Made by a program: the position numbers and the translations under genes. From contig DAHUZJ010000056.1 of assembly GCA_027306585.1 (NCBI GenBank), positions 1 through 61,679 of the forward strand: a DNA stretch of 61,679 nucleotides, given 5' to 3'. The DNA comes from Acidimicrobiaceae bacterium (lineage in GTDB: Bacteria; Actinomycetota; Acidimicrobiia; Acidimicrobiales; RAAP-2). The notes below the pieces were generated by a model that saw only the letters and a list, made by a program, of their open reading frames with translations, was not told the DNA's origin and did no database searches. This document shows positions 34,802 to 44,675 of this stretch, piece after piece; the stretch's first letter is position 1; the number at the start of each line of letters is the position of its first letter.

Positions 34802-35416
34802 GTGGAAGGCACAGCGGCGTACCCGACCGACCTCGAGCGTGACGTGCGGGCCCTCGACGGGTCGATCGTCCATCTCCGCCCGATCCGGCGCGACGACGAC
34901 GCCCGGCTCGTGGCCTTCCACAGCCGGCTCTCGTCCTACTCGGTGTACCTGCGCTTCTTCGGTTTCCACCCCACGTTGTCGGAGGCGGAGGTGCGCCGGT
35001 TCACGCACGTCGACTACCGGGACCGGCTCGCGTTCGTCATCGTCGACGCCGACGACCGGCTCCGGGCCGTCGGGCGCTACGACCGGCTCGGGGGGACCGA
35101 CGAGGCCGAGGTCGCCTTCGTGGTCGACGACGAGGTCCAGCACCACGGGCTGGGCACCCTCCTGCTCGACGACCTGACCCAGGCGGCCTGGCGTTGCGGC
35201 ATCACCCGCTTCGTGGCACACACCCTGGCGCAGAACAGCAGCATGCTCCACGTCTTCTGGCGGTCCGGCTTCCCGGTCACCACGGACTTCGACGCCGGGA
35301 CGGTGCGCGTGCAGTTCCCGATCGAGCCGGTGCCGTCCTTCCGGGCGGCGCTCGCCGAGCGGGAGTCCACGCGCCGGGTGCCGCCGGCGCCTGCGAGGGC
35401 TCGCCGCAACGGCTGA
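34802..35416 (+). CDS. GNAT acetyltransferase, Pat-like
   Basis: 204 residues. Opens VRALDGSIVHLRPIRRDDDARLVAFHSRLSSYSVYLRFFGFHPTLSEAEVRRFTHVDYRDRLAFV, the wording of the catalytic domain in mycobacterial Pat (Rv0998) and related protein lysine acetyltransferases. The acetyl-CoA loop is QHHGLGTLLLDDL (Q-x-x-G-x-G). Pat proteins acetylate acyl-CoA synthetases; AcsA is in this window. No cyclic-nucleotide domain is attached. GTG 34802 has GTAGGGG upstream. Confidence 0.9.
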   Translation: MEGTAAYPTDLERDVRALDGSIVHLRPIRRDDDARLVAFHSRLSSYSVYLRFFGFHPTLSEAEVRRFTHVDYRDRLAFVIVDADDRLRAVGRYDRLGGTDEAEVAFVVDDEVQHHGLGTLLLDDLTQAAWRCGITRFVAHTLAQNSSMLHVFWRSGFPVTTDFDAGTVRVQFPIEPVPSFRAALAERESTRRVPPAPARARRNG

Positions 35417-35491
35417 GGTGGCGGCGGCGAGCTCGCCCAGGAGGGCGTCGCGCGCCGTCCTCGACCTGCCGCCCGGCGAGCCGGGTGCCCG

Positions 35492-37873
35492 TCAGGACCA
35501 GTGCCAGCCGGCGATCTCGGGTGGGTCCTCGCCGTGCTCGCGCCCGTAGCGCCGGGCGTCGAGGCGCGCGTCCACCATCTCCTGCCGTAGGCCCGCCGCC
35601 CCGGGCTGGAGCCCGGGGACGCGGTCGACCACGTCCATCACCAGGTGGAAGCGGTCGAGGTCGTTGAGCATGACCATGTCGAACGGCGTGGTCGTGGTGC
35701 CCTCCTCCTTGTAGCCGCGCACGTGCAGGCGGTCGTGGCAGTGGCGCCGGTACGTGAGGCGATGGATCAGCCACGGGTAGCCGTGGTACGCGAAGATCAC
35801 GGGACGGTCGGTAGTGAACAGGGCGTCGAACTCGGCGTCGGGCAACCCGTGCGGGTGCTCCGAGGCGGGCTGCAGGCGCATCAGGTCGACGATGTTGACC
35901 ACGCGGACCTTGAGGTCCGGGAGGTGCCGGCGGAGGAGCTGCACCGCCGCCAGGGTCTCGAGGGTCGGGACGTCGCCGCAGCACGCCAGCACGACGTCGG
36001 GGGTCGTGCCGCGGTCGTTCGACGCCCACTCCCAGATCCCGAGCCCACGGGTGCAGTGGTCGATGGCCTGGTCGACGGTCAACCACTGGAGCTCGGGCTG
36101 CTTGCCGGCCACGATCACGTTGACGTAGTCGCGGCTCCGCAGGCAGTGGTCGGCCACCGACAGGAGGCAGTTGGCATCGGGCGGGAGGTAGACGCGGATG
36201 ATCTCCGCCTTCTTGTTCACGACGTGGTCGATGAAGCCGGGGTCCTGGTGGGAGAACCCGTTGTGGTCTTGGCGCCACACGTGGCTCGACAGGAGGTAGT
36301 TGAGCGAGGCGACGGGCCGGCGCCACGGCACCTCCCGGCTCTCCTTGAGCCACTTGGCGTGCTGGTTGAACATCGAGTCCACGATGTGGATGAAGGCCTC
36401 GTAGCAGTTGAACAGGCCGTGCCGGCCGGTCAGCAGGTAGCCCTCGAGCCAGCCCTCGCACTGGTGCTCGGACAGCACCTCCATCACCCGCCCGTCGGGC
36501 GCCAGGTGCTCGTCGGTGGGCTCGATCCGGGCGTCCCAGGTCCGATCGGTGGCGGCGAACACGTCCTGCAGGCGGTTGGACGCCGTCTCGTCCGGGCCGA
36601 ACAGGCGGAAGTTGTCGCGGTTGGTGGTCAGCACGTCACGCAGGAACCCGCCGAGCACCTGCGTGGCCGACGCCACGTCGGTGCCGGGTGAGCCGACGGC
36701 CACGCCGTACTCGCGGAAGTCGGGGAGCCGGAGGTCGGCGAGGAGCTCGCCGCCGTTGGCGTGCGGGCTGGCGCTCATCCGGCGGTTCCCGGCCGGGAAG
36801 ACGGCGGTGGCGGCCGCCACGGGGCGGCCGTCGTCGTCGAACAGCTCCTCGGGGCGGTAGCTGCGCAGCCACTCCTCGAGCTGCGCGAGGCGGGCTGGGT
36901 GGTCGCGCACGTCGGCCAGGGGAACCTGGTGGGAGCGCCACGTCCCCTCCACGGGCAGCCCGTCGACCTCCTTGGGGCCGGTCCATCCCTTCGGGGTGCG
37001 GAGCACGAGCATGGGCCACGGCGAGCGGGCCGGAGCCCGTCCCGACCGGGCGTCGGCCTGGAGGCCGGCGATGTGGTCGAGCGCGTCGTTCAACGCAGCT
37101 GCCAGTCGCGGGTGGACCTCCGAGGGCGGCTCTCCGTCGAACCCGCCCTCCACCACGATCGGCCGATAGCCGTAGCCCGAGAACAGCTCCACGAGCTCCC
37201 GCTCGGGGATGCGCGCCAGGACGGTCGGGGCCGCGATCTTGTACCCGTTGAGGTGCAGGATCGGGAGCACGGCGCCGTCGCGGCGGGGGTCGAGGAACTT
37301 GTTGGCGTGCCACCCGGTGGCCGCCGCCGCCGTCTCCGCCTCGCCGTCCCCCACGACGCAGGCCACGACCAGGTCTGGATTGTCGAAGGCGGCGCCGAAG
37401 GCATGGCTGAGCGAGTAGCCGAGCTCGCCGCCTTCGTGGATGGACCCGGGCGTCGGGGCGCCCGCGTGGCTCGGGATCCCCCCGGGGAACGAGAACCGCC
37501 GGAAGAGCAGCGCCATGCCTGCCTCGTCGCGGGTCACGTTGGGGTAGCGCTCGGTGTAGGTGCCCTCCAGCCACGCAGTGCCGACCACCGCCGGCCCGCC
37601 GTGCCCGGGTCCGCACACGAAGATCATGTCGAGATCGCGCTGGAGGACGCACCGGCTGAGGTGGATGTAGAGCAGGTTGAGGCCCGGGCTGGTGCCCCAG
37701 TGGCCGAGCAGGCGGGGCTTGACGTGCTCGGGGGTCAGCGGCTGGCGCAGGAGCGGGTTGGCCAGCAGGTAGATCTGGCCGGCGGCGAGGTAGTTGGCCG
37801 CTCGGAAGGTGAGGTCCAGCTGATCGAGGTCGGCGGTGGCGACCGGGGGGACGGTGAGAGCGTCTTCGGGCAT
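35492..37873 (-). CDS. xfp: Phosphoketolase (xylulose-5-P/fructose-6-P)
   Basis: 793 residues, full length. Thiamine-diphosphate enzyme that splits xylulose-5-P or fructose-6-P to acetyl phosphate. Family segments are [89 protein letters not shown] (TPP) and the C-terminal [35 protein letters not shown] 37873 has GGGAGGTACCGCC upstream. Divergent from ackA with only 34 bases between start codons; acetyl phosphate made here is the AckA substrate. Confidence 0.97.
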   Translation of the reverse strand: MPEDALTVPPVATADLDQLDLTFRAANYLAAGQIYLLANPLLRQPLTPEHVKPRLLGHWGTSPGLNLLYIHLSRCVLQRDLDMIFVCGPGHGGPAVVGTAWLEGTYTERYPNVTRDEAGMALLFRRFSFPGGIPSHAGAPTPGSIHEGGELGYSLSHAFGAAFDNPDLVVACVVGDGEAETAAAATGWHANKFLDPRRDGAVLPILHLNGYKIAAPTVLARIPERELVELFSGYGYRPIVVEGGFDGEPPSEVHPRLAAALNDALDHIAGLQADARSGRAPARSPWPMLVLRTPKGWTGPKEVDGLPVEGTWRSHQVPLADVRDHPARLAQLEEWLRSYRPEELFDDDGRPVAAATAVFPAGNRRMSASPHANGGELLADLRLPDFREYGVAVGSPGTDVASATQVLGGFLRDVLTTNRDNFRLFGPDETASNRLQDVFAATDRTWDARIEPTDEHLAPDGRVMEVLSEHQCEGWLEGYLLTGRHGLFNCYEAFIHIVDSMFNQHAKWLKESREVPWRRPVASLNYLLSSHVWRQDHNGFSHQDPGFIDHVVNKKAEIIRVYLPPDANCLLSVADHCLRSRDYVNVIVAGKQPELQWLTVDQAIDHCTRGLGIWEWASNDRGTTPDVVLACCGDVPTLETLAAVQLLRRHLPDLKVRVVNIVDLMRLQPASEHPHGLPDAEFDALFTTDRPVIFAYHGYPWLIHRLTYRRHCHDRLHVRGYKEEGTTTTPFDMVMLNDLDRFHLVMDVVDRVPGLQPGAAGLRQEMVDARLDARRYGREHGEDPPEIAGWHWS

Positions 37874-37907
37874 GGCGGTACCTCCCGGGCCACCTTAACG
37901 TGGGGTG

Positions 37908-39170
37908 ATGCGCGTGCTCGTGGTGAACGCCGGCTCGAGCAGCGTGAAGCTGCGGGTGGTGGGGGACGGGAGCACGCTCGAGGGCGCCTGCGACCTCGAG
38001 CGGCACGGTGACGACGGGTTGGGGGCGGCCCTCGACGCCTTCTTGGACGCGGCACCTCCGGTCGAGGCCGCCGGGCACCGCGTGGTCCACGGCGGTGCGG
38101 ACTACCGAGCCCCACTGCTCGTCGACGCCGATGCCGATGCCCACCTCGTTGCGCTGGCCGACCTGGCACCCCTGCACAACCCTCCGGGGCTGGCGGCCAT
38201 CCACGCGCTGCGCGCCCACCGCCCGGGACTGCCGCAGGTGGCGTGCTTCGACACGACCTTCCACGACACCATCCCGGACGATGCTTCGACGTTCGCGCTC
38301 CCGGCGCGCTGGCGAGTGGCGTGGGGCATCCGCCGGTACGGCTTCCACGGGATGAGCCACGCGTGGGCCAGCCGGCGGGCCGCCGCCCTGCTCGGACGGC
38401 CGCTGGAGGGGCTGCGGTTGGTCACCGCGCACCTCGGGGCTGGGGCGTCCCTGGCCGCGGTGGCCGAGGGGCGGTCGGTCGACACCACCATGGGGTTCAC
38501 GCCGCTCGACGGTCTCGTCATGGCCACCCGTCCGGGCGCGCTCGACCCGGGGGCCGTCCTGTGGGCCATGCGGCACGGCGGGCTCAGTGCCGACGAGGTC
38601 GAGCGCGAGCTGGAGCACGGCGCCGGCCTCGCAGGGCTGGCGCCATCCTCGGGTGGCGACCTGCGGCGCATCCTGGCGTCGGCCGACGGCGGTGACGCCG
38701 ATGCCCGGCTCGCCTACGGCGTCTACCTCCATCGCCTCCGCGGGGCCGTCGCCCAGATGGTGGCGGCGATGGGTGGCATCGACGGCCTCGTTTTCACCGG
38801 CGGCGCAGGGGAGGGGAGCGCCCGGCTGCGGTCCGACGCCTGCGCCGGGCTGGGGTTCCTGGGCGTGCCGTCCGTACCCGCAGGCCCCGGGCCGGCGGCG
38901 GGCGGCGCCGGGGCCGGGCCGCCGGAGGGCGGCGCCGGCGACCGGGTCCTTTCGGCCGCGGGGGCAGCGGTCGCCGTGCTCGTGGTCGCCGCCCGCGAGG
39001 ACCTCGAGATCGACCGGCAGGTCCGCGAGGTCCTCGGCGCTGCAGCCTGCGCGATCGGCGGACGGCCGGTCGGCCCGGTCGAGGCTGCCGCGAGCGGGAA
39101 CAACTGGGGCCCTCCGGGCGTTGGAACAAGTGAGCCACCAGGAAGCTCGGAAAGGAGAGTCGGAACATGA
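37908..39170 (+). CDS. ackA: Acetate kinase
   Basis: 420 residues. Makes ATP and acetate from acetyl phosphate. Motifs are VVNAGSSSVKLRVV (P-loop-like start), RRYGFHGMSHAW, TAHLGAGASLAAV, DTTMGFTPLDGLVMATRPGALDPG and FTGGAGEGSARLR. The last about 40 residues (after VREVLGA) are a low-complexity Gly/Pro tail not seen in typical AckA. ATG 37908 is preferred over GTG 37905. Functionally paired with xfp; its stop overlaps a 16-codon reading frame (ATGA). Confidence 0.95.
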   Translation: MRVLVVNAGSSSVKLRVVGDGSTLEGACDLERHGDDGLGAALDAFLDAAPPVEAAGHRVVHGGADYRAPLLVDADADAHLVALADLAPLHNPPGLAAIHALRAHRPGLPQVACFDTTFHDTIPDDASTFALPARWRVAWGIRRYGFHGMSHAWASRRAAALLGRPLEGLRLVTAHLGAGASLAAVAEGRSVDTTMGFTPLDGLVMATRPGALDPGAVLWAMRHGGLSADEVERELEHGAGLAGLAPSSGGDLRRILASADGGDADARLAYGVYLHRLRGAVAQMVAAMGGIDGLVFTGGAGEGSARLRSDACAGLGFLGVPSVPAGPGPAAGGAGAGPPEGGAGDRVLSAAGAAVAVLVVAAREDLEIDRQVREVLGAAACAIGGRPVGPVEAAASGNNWGPPGVGTSEPPGSSERRVGT

Positions 39171-39217
39171 CCGGGATGGACCGACAACCGCACCGGGTGT
39201 TGCCGGCGGAGGAGTGA
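39167..39217 (+). CDS. Possible 16-residue peptide after ackA
   Basis: ATG at 39167 overlaps the ackA TGA as ATGA and has a strong AAAGGAGAG ribosome site eight bases upstream. It encodes MTGMDRQPHRVLPAEE and a stop. It begins the structured leader before ppsA. It could be a leader peptide or a chance frame; the RBS is the main evidence. Confidence 0.3.
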   Translation: MTGMDRQPHRVLPAEE

Positions 39218-39237
39218 TCGGCGCCAGCAGTAGGCAG

Positions 39238-39436
39238 GCAGTCTCGATAGAGGAACCGAGACGCTGCAGCGGCACGGGGCCCGCAAGGCTCCACGGCGTC
39301 GCTCCGAGGCCGACAGCCCCTGGGGTGACAACTGAGTCGAGGCGCTTGCTTCCTGCTTGATCGGCAGGACAAGCGCCTCGCACGCGTGTGGGGAAGAAGG
39401 TCCCGTTCCGGGGACGAAAGGCCCTGGGACGGGACC
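39238..39436 (+). promoter_or_regulatory. Structured leader before PEP synthase (three hairpins)
   Basis: Three hairpins in the gap between ackA and ppsA. GCAG-TCTCG pairs with CGAGA-CTGC at 39238-39267. CGAGGCGCTTG pairs exactly with CAAGCGCCTCG, with an inner TCCTGC/GCAGGA, at 39338-39380. GGTCCCGTTCC (39399-39409) pairs with GGGACGGGACC (39426-39436) just before the start at 39461. The second could terminate ackA; the third sits where an attenuator or start-masking helix would act. No riboswitch class is recognised. Confidence 0.5.
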
Positions 39437-39460
39437 GCGTCGAAGGCGCACCATCGTCGT

Positions 39461-42043
39461 ATGGAGCGCGTCCGGTGGTTCGACCGGCTTGGTCGGGAAG
39501 ACGTCGCGGTCGCCGGCGGCAAGGGGGCGAACCTGGGGGAGCTGACCGCCGGCGGGTTTCCTGTGCCTCCGGGCTTCGTCGTCACGGCCGGCGCCTACCT
39601 CGAGGCAATGGCGCGCGGCGGGCAGCGAGTGCGTCTGCGCGCGTTGGCTGCCGGCGGGGAGTGGGGAGCGGACACGACGGCACCGAGCGCGGCGGCAAGG
39701 GCCGCGGTGCGGGCCGCCGGGGTCCCCGACGACCTCCGCCACGAGGTGCTGGCCGCGTACCATCGCCTCGGCACCGAGGTGACCGTTGCCGTGCGGTCCT
39801 CCGGCACCGCCGAGGACACGGGTGCGACCTCGTTCGCCGGCATGAACGCCACCTTTACCAACGTGCGCGGCGACGACGACCTGCTGGCCGGGCTGGTCGA
39901 CTGCTGGGCATCGCTCTTCGGCGACCGGGTCTTTGCCTATCGGGCCAGCCAGGGTCTGGTCGGTGAGCCCAGCCTGGCGGTCGTGGTGCAGCAGATGGTG
40001 CCGTCCGAGCGCTCGGGCGTGCTCTTCACCGTCGACCCGGCGTCGGGGGATGGGACGAAGCTCGTCATCGAGGCGGTCCTCGGACAGGGGGAGACCATCG
40101 TCTCGGGGCGGGTGGAGCCGGACACCTATGTGGTCGAGCGGGACGGCCCCAAGATCGCCAGCATCCACCTCGGTCGCCAGGACGTGAAGGTCGTCCAGGG
40201 TGCCGACGGTCGCGACCTCGAGGTTGCCCTCTCCGAGGCCCCGGGACGGATCCTGAACGACGGCGAGATCCTCGAGCTCGCCCGCATGGGGTTGGCCATC
40301 GAGCGCCACTACGGCGCCCCGCAGGACGTCGAGTGGGCCGTGGCGTCCGGCGCGCTGTGGATCGTCCAGTCCCGTCCCATCACGACGTTGGGCGCTCATC
40401 CTGCCCCTGCCCCTGCTGTTCGTACTTCCCCTCCGGTCGGGACGGGTCCGACCCCGACGCCCGGCAGTCCGGCTCCCGGCGCTCCGGCTCCCGGCGCTCC
40501 GGGTGCCGGCCTCGCGCCCGGGGAGGCGCCCGGTCGCGTCCTCGCGACCGGGCTCGCCGCATCGGCTGGCCGAGCGTCGGGCTCGGTCCGGGTGCTGTCG
40601 TCGCCCGACGAGGGCGACCGCCTGGCCCAAGGTGAGGTCCTGGTGGCGCCGATCACGAGCCCCGACTGGGTGCCGGTCATGCGCCGGGCCGCCGCCCTCG
40701 TGACCGACGGGGGTGGGGTGACGTGCCACGCGGCCATCGTCTCCCGGGAGCTCGGCATTCCCTGCGTCGTCGGTACCCGCAACGCCACCACCTTGCTGCG
40801 CGACGGCGAGACCGTGACCGTGGACGGCGCCAAGGGGATCGTGGTCGCCGGGGTGGAGCCGACGGAGGCCCTCGGGCCACCGCCGACGTCGGGGGTGGAG
40901 GCGTCCGTCGGGACGGCGGGCGCGGTGACGGGTCCGGCTCTGACGCCGGGCCGCAGCGCCGGCGCCGGCCCGGTGCCGACCGCCGTGCAACCCCTAGCCA
41001 CCCGGCTCTACGTCAACCTGGCGGTGGCGGCGCACGCCGAGGAGGTTGCCGCGCTGGACGTGGACGGCGTGGGGCTGCTCCGGGCCGAGTTCATGGTGGC
41101 CGACGCGCTTGGCGGGGTCCACCCTCGCCGGCTGCTGGAGCGCGGAGAGGCGGCCACGTTCGTCGACGTCATGGCGAGCTCGTTGCTCCGGATCACCCGG
41201 GCGTTCGCCCCCCGTCCCGTCGTGTACCGGTCGATCGACTTCCGCAGCAACGAGTTCCGGGGGTTGGCCGGCGGCGAAGACTTCGAGCCGGAAGAGGCCA
41301 ACCCGATGATCGGCTACCGCGGCTGCTATCGGTACGTCGACCAGCCGGACCTCTTCGCCCTGGAGCTCGACGTGCTCGGCCGAGTGGCGGAGCAGACGCC
41401 CAACCTCACGCTCATGATCCCGTTCGTGCGCACCGCCTGGGAGCTCGAGCGCTGCCTCGAGCTGGTGCGGAGCCACCGCTCGGCCGCCGACCTGCCGGTG
41501 TGGGTCATGGCGGAGGTGCCGTCGGTGACGTACTGGTTGCCCACCTACGCCGCCATGGGGATCGCCGGGGTCTCGATCGGGAGCAACGACCTCACCCAGC
41601 TCGTCCTCGGGGTCGACCGGGACTCGACCGTGGTCGCCGACCTCTTCGACGAGGCGGACCCAGCCGTCCTCGACGCCATCGACCGGATCGTGGCGACCGC
41701 CAACGACTGTGGGATCACCTCGTCGCTGTGCGGCCAGGCACCGTCGAACCGACCGGAGCTCGCCGAGCACCTCGTGCGCGCGGGGATCACCTCGATCTCG
41801 GTCAACCCCGATGCCGTCGGCGCGGTCCGTCGAGCGGTCGCCGCTGCCGAGTGGCGGGCCGTGGTGGGCGACGCGCTCCCCGGCCGGCCGCCACCCCCTG
41901 CGCCGACCCCCCGCCACCGGACCTCCCGGCCCGCGGCCGCCCGGGGTGTGCAGTGGTCCGGCGTCGTGGACCGGTCGGGCGACGGGCGGTCCCCGTCGAG
42001 CGCCGGGACGGGAGGGGTGGCGGGGTGGGCGCGCCGGGGCTGA
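39461..42043 (+). CDS. ppsA: Phosphoenolpyruvate synthase
   Basis: 860 residues. Converts pyruvate and ATP to PEP, AMP and phosphate. The N-terminal ATP-binding domain (1-310) has [25 protein letters not shown] and [16 protein letters not shown]. The phosphohistidine domain has [23 protein letters not shown] (catalytic His). The C-terminal PEP/pyruvate domain has [30 protein letters not shown] and [14 protein letters not shown] Pro/Gly-rich insert (about residues 310-355) separates the first two domains, and a second lies after the His domain. ATG 39461 has no clear RBS. Supports gluconeogenesis from acetyl or pyruvate pools. Confidence 0.95.
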   Translation: MERVRWFDRLGREDVAVAGGKGANLGELTAGGFPVPPGFVVTAGAYLEAMARGGQRVRLRALAAGGEWGADTTAPSAAARAAVRAAGVPDDLRHEVLAAYHRLGTEVTVAVRSSGTAEDTGATSFAGMNATFTNVRGDDDLLAGLVDCWASLFGDRVFAYRASQGLVGEPSLAVVVQQMVPSERSGVLFTVDPASGDGTKLVIEAVLGQGETIVSGRVEPDTYVVERDGPKIASIHLGRQDVKVVQGADGRDLEVALSEAPGRILNDGEILELARMGLAIERHYGAPQDVEWAVASGALWIVQSRPITTLGAHPAPAPAVRTSPPVGTGPTPTPGSPAPGAPAPGAPGAGLAPGEAPGRVLATGLAASAGRASGSVRVLSSPDEGDRLAQGEVLVAPITSPDWVPVMRRAAALVTDGGGVTCHAAIVSRELGIPCVVGTRNATTLLRDGETVTVDGAKGIVVAGVEPTEALGPPPTSGVEASVGTAGAVTGPALTPGRSAGAGPVPTAVQPLATRLYVNLAVAAHAEEVAALDVDGVGLLRAEFMVADALGGVHPRRLLERGEAATFVDVMASSLLRITRAFAPRPVVYRSIDFRSNEFRGLAGGEDFEPEEANPMIGYRGCYRYVDQPDLFALELDVLGRVAEQTPNLTLMIPFVRTAWELERCLELVRSHRSAADLPVWVMAEVPSVTYWLPTYAAMGIAGVSIGSNDLTQLVLGVDRDSTVVADLFDEADPAVLDAIDRIVATANDCGITSSLCGQAPSNRPELAEHLVRAGITSISVNPDAVGAVRRAVAAAEWRAVVGDALPGRPPPPAPTPRHRTSRPAAARGVQWSGVVDRSGDGRSPSSAGTGGVAGWARRG

Positions 42044-42121
42044 GGCGACGCGGGAGAGCAGGAACCCCACCCACGGAGTAGGAGCGACAGGCAGGACATA
42101 CAGGAGAGAAAGGGGACCGCA

Positions 42122-42556
42122 ATGGCGATCGTCCACCGTGACCGACAGTTGCTGGACTGGCCGGTGCTCGCGTTCCCGGAGCGCTGGCGCAGGATGTTCG
42201 ACCTCGACCTCGAGCAGGACGGCTGGCTCCGCGCCGAGGAGTTCCGTGACGCCGACACCGAGGTGCTGCGGATCGAGGCACCAGGTATCGACCCCGAGAA
42301 GGACGTCGAGATCACCGTGGCGGCCGGCGTGCTCCGCGTCACCGTGCACCGGGAGGCCAAGGAGGAGACCAAGGCCAAGGACGGCTATCGCTCGGAGTTC
42401 CGTTACGGCGAGCTCTCGCGTTCTCTGCGGTTGCCGGAGCACGTCACCGGCGACGACGTGGCGGCCTCCTACCGCGACGGGATCCTCGAGGTCCGGGTTG
42501 CGATCCCGCCCGAGAAGGAGCCCGAGACCACGACGATCACCGTCTCCCGCGGCTGA
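42122..42556 (+). CDS. Hsp20/alpha-crystallin small heat-shock protein
   Basis: 144 residues. Alpha-crystallin domain at about 45-140 (VLRIEAPGIDPEKDVEITVAAGVLRVTVHREAKEETKAK...YGELSRSLRLPEHVTGDDVAASYRDGILEVRVAIPP). Oligomeric ATP-independent chaperone in the cytosol. It resembles the hypoxia-induced Acr/HspX class in being placed among dormancy-type genes. A strong purine-rich ribosome site (GGAGAGAAAGGGGA) lies just upstream. No clear box is seen between it and ppsA. Confidence 0.95.
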   Translation: MAIVHRDRQLLDWPVLAFPERWRRMFDLDLEQDGWLRAEEFRDADTEVLRIEAPGIDPEKDVEITVAAGVLRVTVHREAKEETKAKDGYRSEFRYGELSRSLRLPEHVTGDDVAASYRDGILEVRVAIPPEKEPETTTITVSRG

Positions 42557-42642
42557 CGGCTGAACCGGGACTCGCTACCCTGGCCGGCGGTGCGCCGGAC
42601 CGGGGAGACCGTCAGACATGGACACCGACGGCAGGGGCGGAC

Positions 42643-43662
42643 ATGCCCTTGATCGTTGCGGGCCCCGTCGGGCAGGACGCGCACGACGGAGGTCCGCACC
42701 CCGAGCGCCCCGCCCGCGTGAACGCGGTCATGGACGGGATCGGGGACCTGCGGCTGGGCACCGACCTGGTGCAGGTCGCGCCGGTTCGCCCGACGGGAGA
42801 GCAGTTGCGCCGGGTCCACACACCCGTGTACCTCGACGAGCTGGAGCTCTTCGCCCATCACGGCGGGGGCTCGCTCGATCCGGACACCTTCGTGACGGAC
42901 GACTCGTGGGAGACCGCCATGCAGGCGGCGGGTGCCGGTCTGGCCGCCCTGGACGCGCTCGCCGAACGCGGCGATGGCTCGGCCTTCGTGGTGGCCCGGC
43001 CGCCGGGCCACCACGCCGAGCGGGAGCGAGGGATGGGGTTCTGCCTCGTCAACTCCATCGCCGTGAGCGCGGCCGAGCTGGTCGCCCGGGGGAACCGGGT
43101 GCTGGTCCTCGACTGGGACGTCCACCACGGCAACGGGACCCAATCGATCTTCTGGGACGACCCCGACGTCCTCTACGTGTCGACTCACCAGTGGCCCCTC
43201 TATCCGGGCACCGGACGTCCCGACGAGACCGGCGGCGCAGACGCCCCGGGCTCGACGGTCAACGTCCCGTTGCCCCCCGGGGCCACCGGTGACGTGGTGC
43301 GGGCGGCCCTGGACGAGGTGGCCGCACCCGTGGTGAGCGCCTTCGCTCCCGACTGGGTGCTCGTGTCGTGCGGGTTCGACGCCCACCGGGCCGATCCCCT
43401 CGCCGAGCTGGCCCTCTCCAGTGCCGACTTCGGCGCCTTGGCCGAGGTGGCCGTCGGCCTCGCCCCGGCCTCCGGACGGGTCGTCCTGTTCCTCGAGGGC
43501 GGCTACGACCTGCCCGCCGTCCGTCGGTCGGCCGCCGCCACCGTCGCCGGCCTCCTCGGGGACCCGTACCGGAGCGAGGAGCCGACGATGGGCGGTCCGG
43601 GGCTCGACGTCGTCCGGGCCGCGGGTGTCCTCCGGGAGCGCTCGCTCGGGGTGACACGGTGA
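42643..43662 (+). CDS. Histone-deacetylase-superfamily (class II/AcuC-like) deacetylase
   Basis: 339 residues. Zn-dependent deacetylase core: HPERPARVNAV, ARPPGHHAERERGMGFCLVNSIAVSA (catalytic His-His), LDWDVHHGNGTQSIFWDD, GFDAHRADPLAELAL and FLEGGYDLPA. Bacterial relatives include AcuC, which reactivates acetylated AcsA, and acetylpolyamine amidohydrolases. With acsA and two GNAT genes in the window, control of AcsA acetylation is a reasonable guess. Stop overlaps the Usp start as GTGA. Confidence 0.92.
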   Translation: MPLIVAGPVGQDAHDGGPHPERPARVNAVMDGIGDLRLGTDLVQVAPVRPTGEQLRRVHTPVYLDELELFAHHGGGSLDPDTFVTDDSWETAMQAAGAGLAALDALAERGDGSAFVVARPPGHHAERERGMGFCLVNSIAVSAAELVARGNRVLVLDWDVHHGNGTQSIFWDDPDVLYVSTHQWPLYPGTGRPDETGGADAPGSTVNVPLPPGATGDVVRAALDEVAAPVVSAFAPDWVLVSCGFDAHRADPLAELALSSADFGALAEVAVGLAPASGRVVLFLEGGYDLPAVRRSAAATVAGLLGDPYRSEEPTMGGPGLDVVRAAGVLRERSLGVTR

Positions 43663-44066
43663 CCCGGCGCGTCGTCGTGGGCGTGGACGGCTCGAGTGCC
43701 GCGACGGCGGCACTGCGCTGGGCGGCCGGCGAGGCCGTGGCGACCGGAGCGCAGCTGGTCGTCGTGCACGCCGTGGGGCTCCTCGAGCACGCCGGCCTGG
43801 CGACCGCGCCCGCCCAGGAAGCCCGGGAGGACGTGGTCCGCCGGGTGGTGGAGGAGGCCGGGCTCGACGCGACGCGCCTGGACTGGCGTGTGGTGGACGG
43901 TGAGCCCTGCGCCGCGCTGTTGCGGCAGGCCGGCGGCGCCGATCTCGTGGTGGTCGGCACCCGTGGCGCCGGAGCGCACTCGGGAACGCTGCTCGGCAGC
44001 ACGAGCCTCGCCCTCGCCGAGCACGCCGTGGTGCCGCTCGTCATCGTGCCGTCGTCGCCGGACTGA
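43659..44066 (+). CDS. Universal stress protein
   Basis: 135 residues from GTG 43659, which overlaps the deacetylase stop. Single Usp domain starting VTRRVVVGVDGSSAATAALRWAAGEA and ending with the ATP-binding signature VVVGTRGAGAHSGTLLGSTSLALAEHAVVPLVIVP. Coupled translation with a deacetylase is unusual and may mean they act together. Directly after it, GTCGTCGCCGGAC-GAACCGGGC occurs twice (44052-44109). Confidence 0.92.
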   Translation: MTRRVVVGVDGSSAATAALRWAAGEAVATGAQLVVVHAVGLLEHAGLATAPAQEAREDVVRRVVEEAGLDATRLDWRVVDGEPCAALLRQAGGADLVVVGTRGAGAHSGTLLGSTSLALAEHAVVPLVIVPSSPD

Positions 44067-44130
44067 ACCGGGCACGACCTCCACCCGTCGTCGCCGGACG
44101 GAACCGGGCGCCGCCACTGCGGCGGGTTCG

Positions 44131-44571
44131 TCAACCCGCGTCTGTCGGCTCGCTCCGCGTGACCACGACGGGGCAGTGGGCGTGCGCGGCGCAGTGCTCG
44201 CTGACCGAGCCGAGCAACATGCCGGCAAAGGCGCCGTGGCCGCGGTTCCCGACAACCAGGAGGGCAGCGCCGCGTGAGGCGTCCACCAGCACCTCGGCGG
44301 GGTGGCCTTCGACGACCCGCGTGACGATCTCGAGGGTCGGGCGTCCAGCCCGTACCGGAGCCAGTGCCGCCTCCAGTGCCCGCTCGGCGTCGGCGGAGGG
44401 GTCGAAGCCCTCGGGGAACGGGAGCGGCCACCCGTAACCGGTGGGCCACTGCCACGTGGTGACGGCCTCCAGCACCGCCCCGGTGGCGTCGGCCTCGGCG
44501 GCCGCCCACGCCAAGGCCCCCAGCGACGGTGCCGACCCGTCGACCCCCACCACGATGCGAGCGGTTCCCAT
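44131..44571 (-). CDS. Universal stress protein
   Basis: 146 residues, MGTARIVVGVDGSAPSLGALAWAAAEA to VVGNRGHGAFAGMLLGSVSEHCAAHAHCPVVVTR, with the G-2x-G-9x-G-S ATP motif. Close in type to the Usp at 5737, including the acidic middle section and the box spacing (36 bases). Convergent with the preceding Usp gene. A typical DosR-regulon class of protein. Confidence 0.93.
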   Translation of the reverse strand: MGTARIVVGVDGSAPSLGALAWAAAEADATGAVLEAVTTWQWPTGYGWPLPFPEGFDPSADAERALEAALAPVRAGRPTLEIVTRVVEGHPAEVLVDASRGAALLVVGNRGHGAFAGMLLGSVSEHCAAHAHCPVVVTRSEPTDAG

Positions 44572-44607
44572 GGCGTGAAGTTACCGGCCACGAACCGCCG
44601 CGTGGCA

Positions 44608-44621
44608 GGGACCTTGGTCCC
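44608..44621. promoter_or_regulatory. Perfect DosR-like box before a Usp gene
   Basis: GGGACCTTGGTCCC, a perfect palindrome identical to the one at 32611. It lies 36 bases upstream of the Usp start (44571). Confidence 0.75.
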
Positions 44622-44675
44622 GGACCGTGGCGGCGTCCGGCCGTCGTGCCGAGGAGGGTCCCGGCGCGCTCACGG

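Noticed and set aside
39250-39310. Resemblance to an SAH riboswitch (CGCTGCAGCGG, AGGCTC, ACGGCGTC)
   Set aside because: The central stem that must pair around the ligand site does not form without bulges, and PEP synthase is not an expected SAH target.
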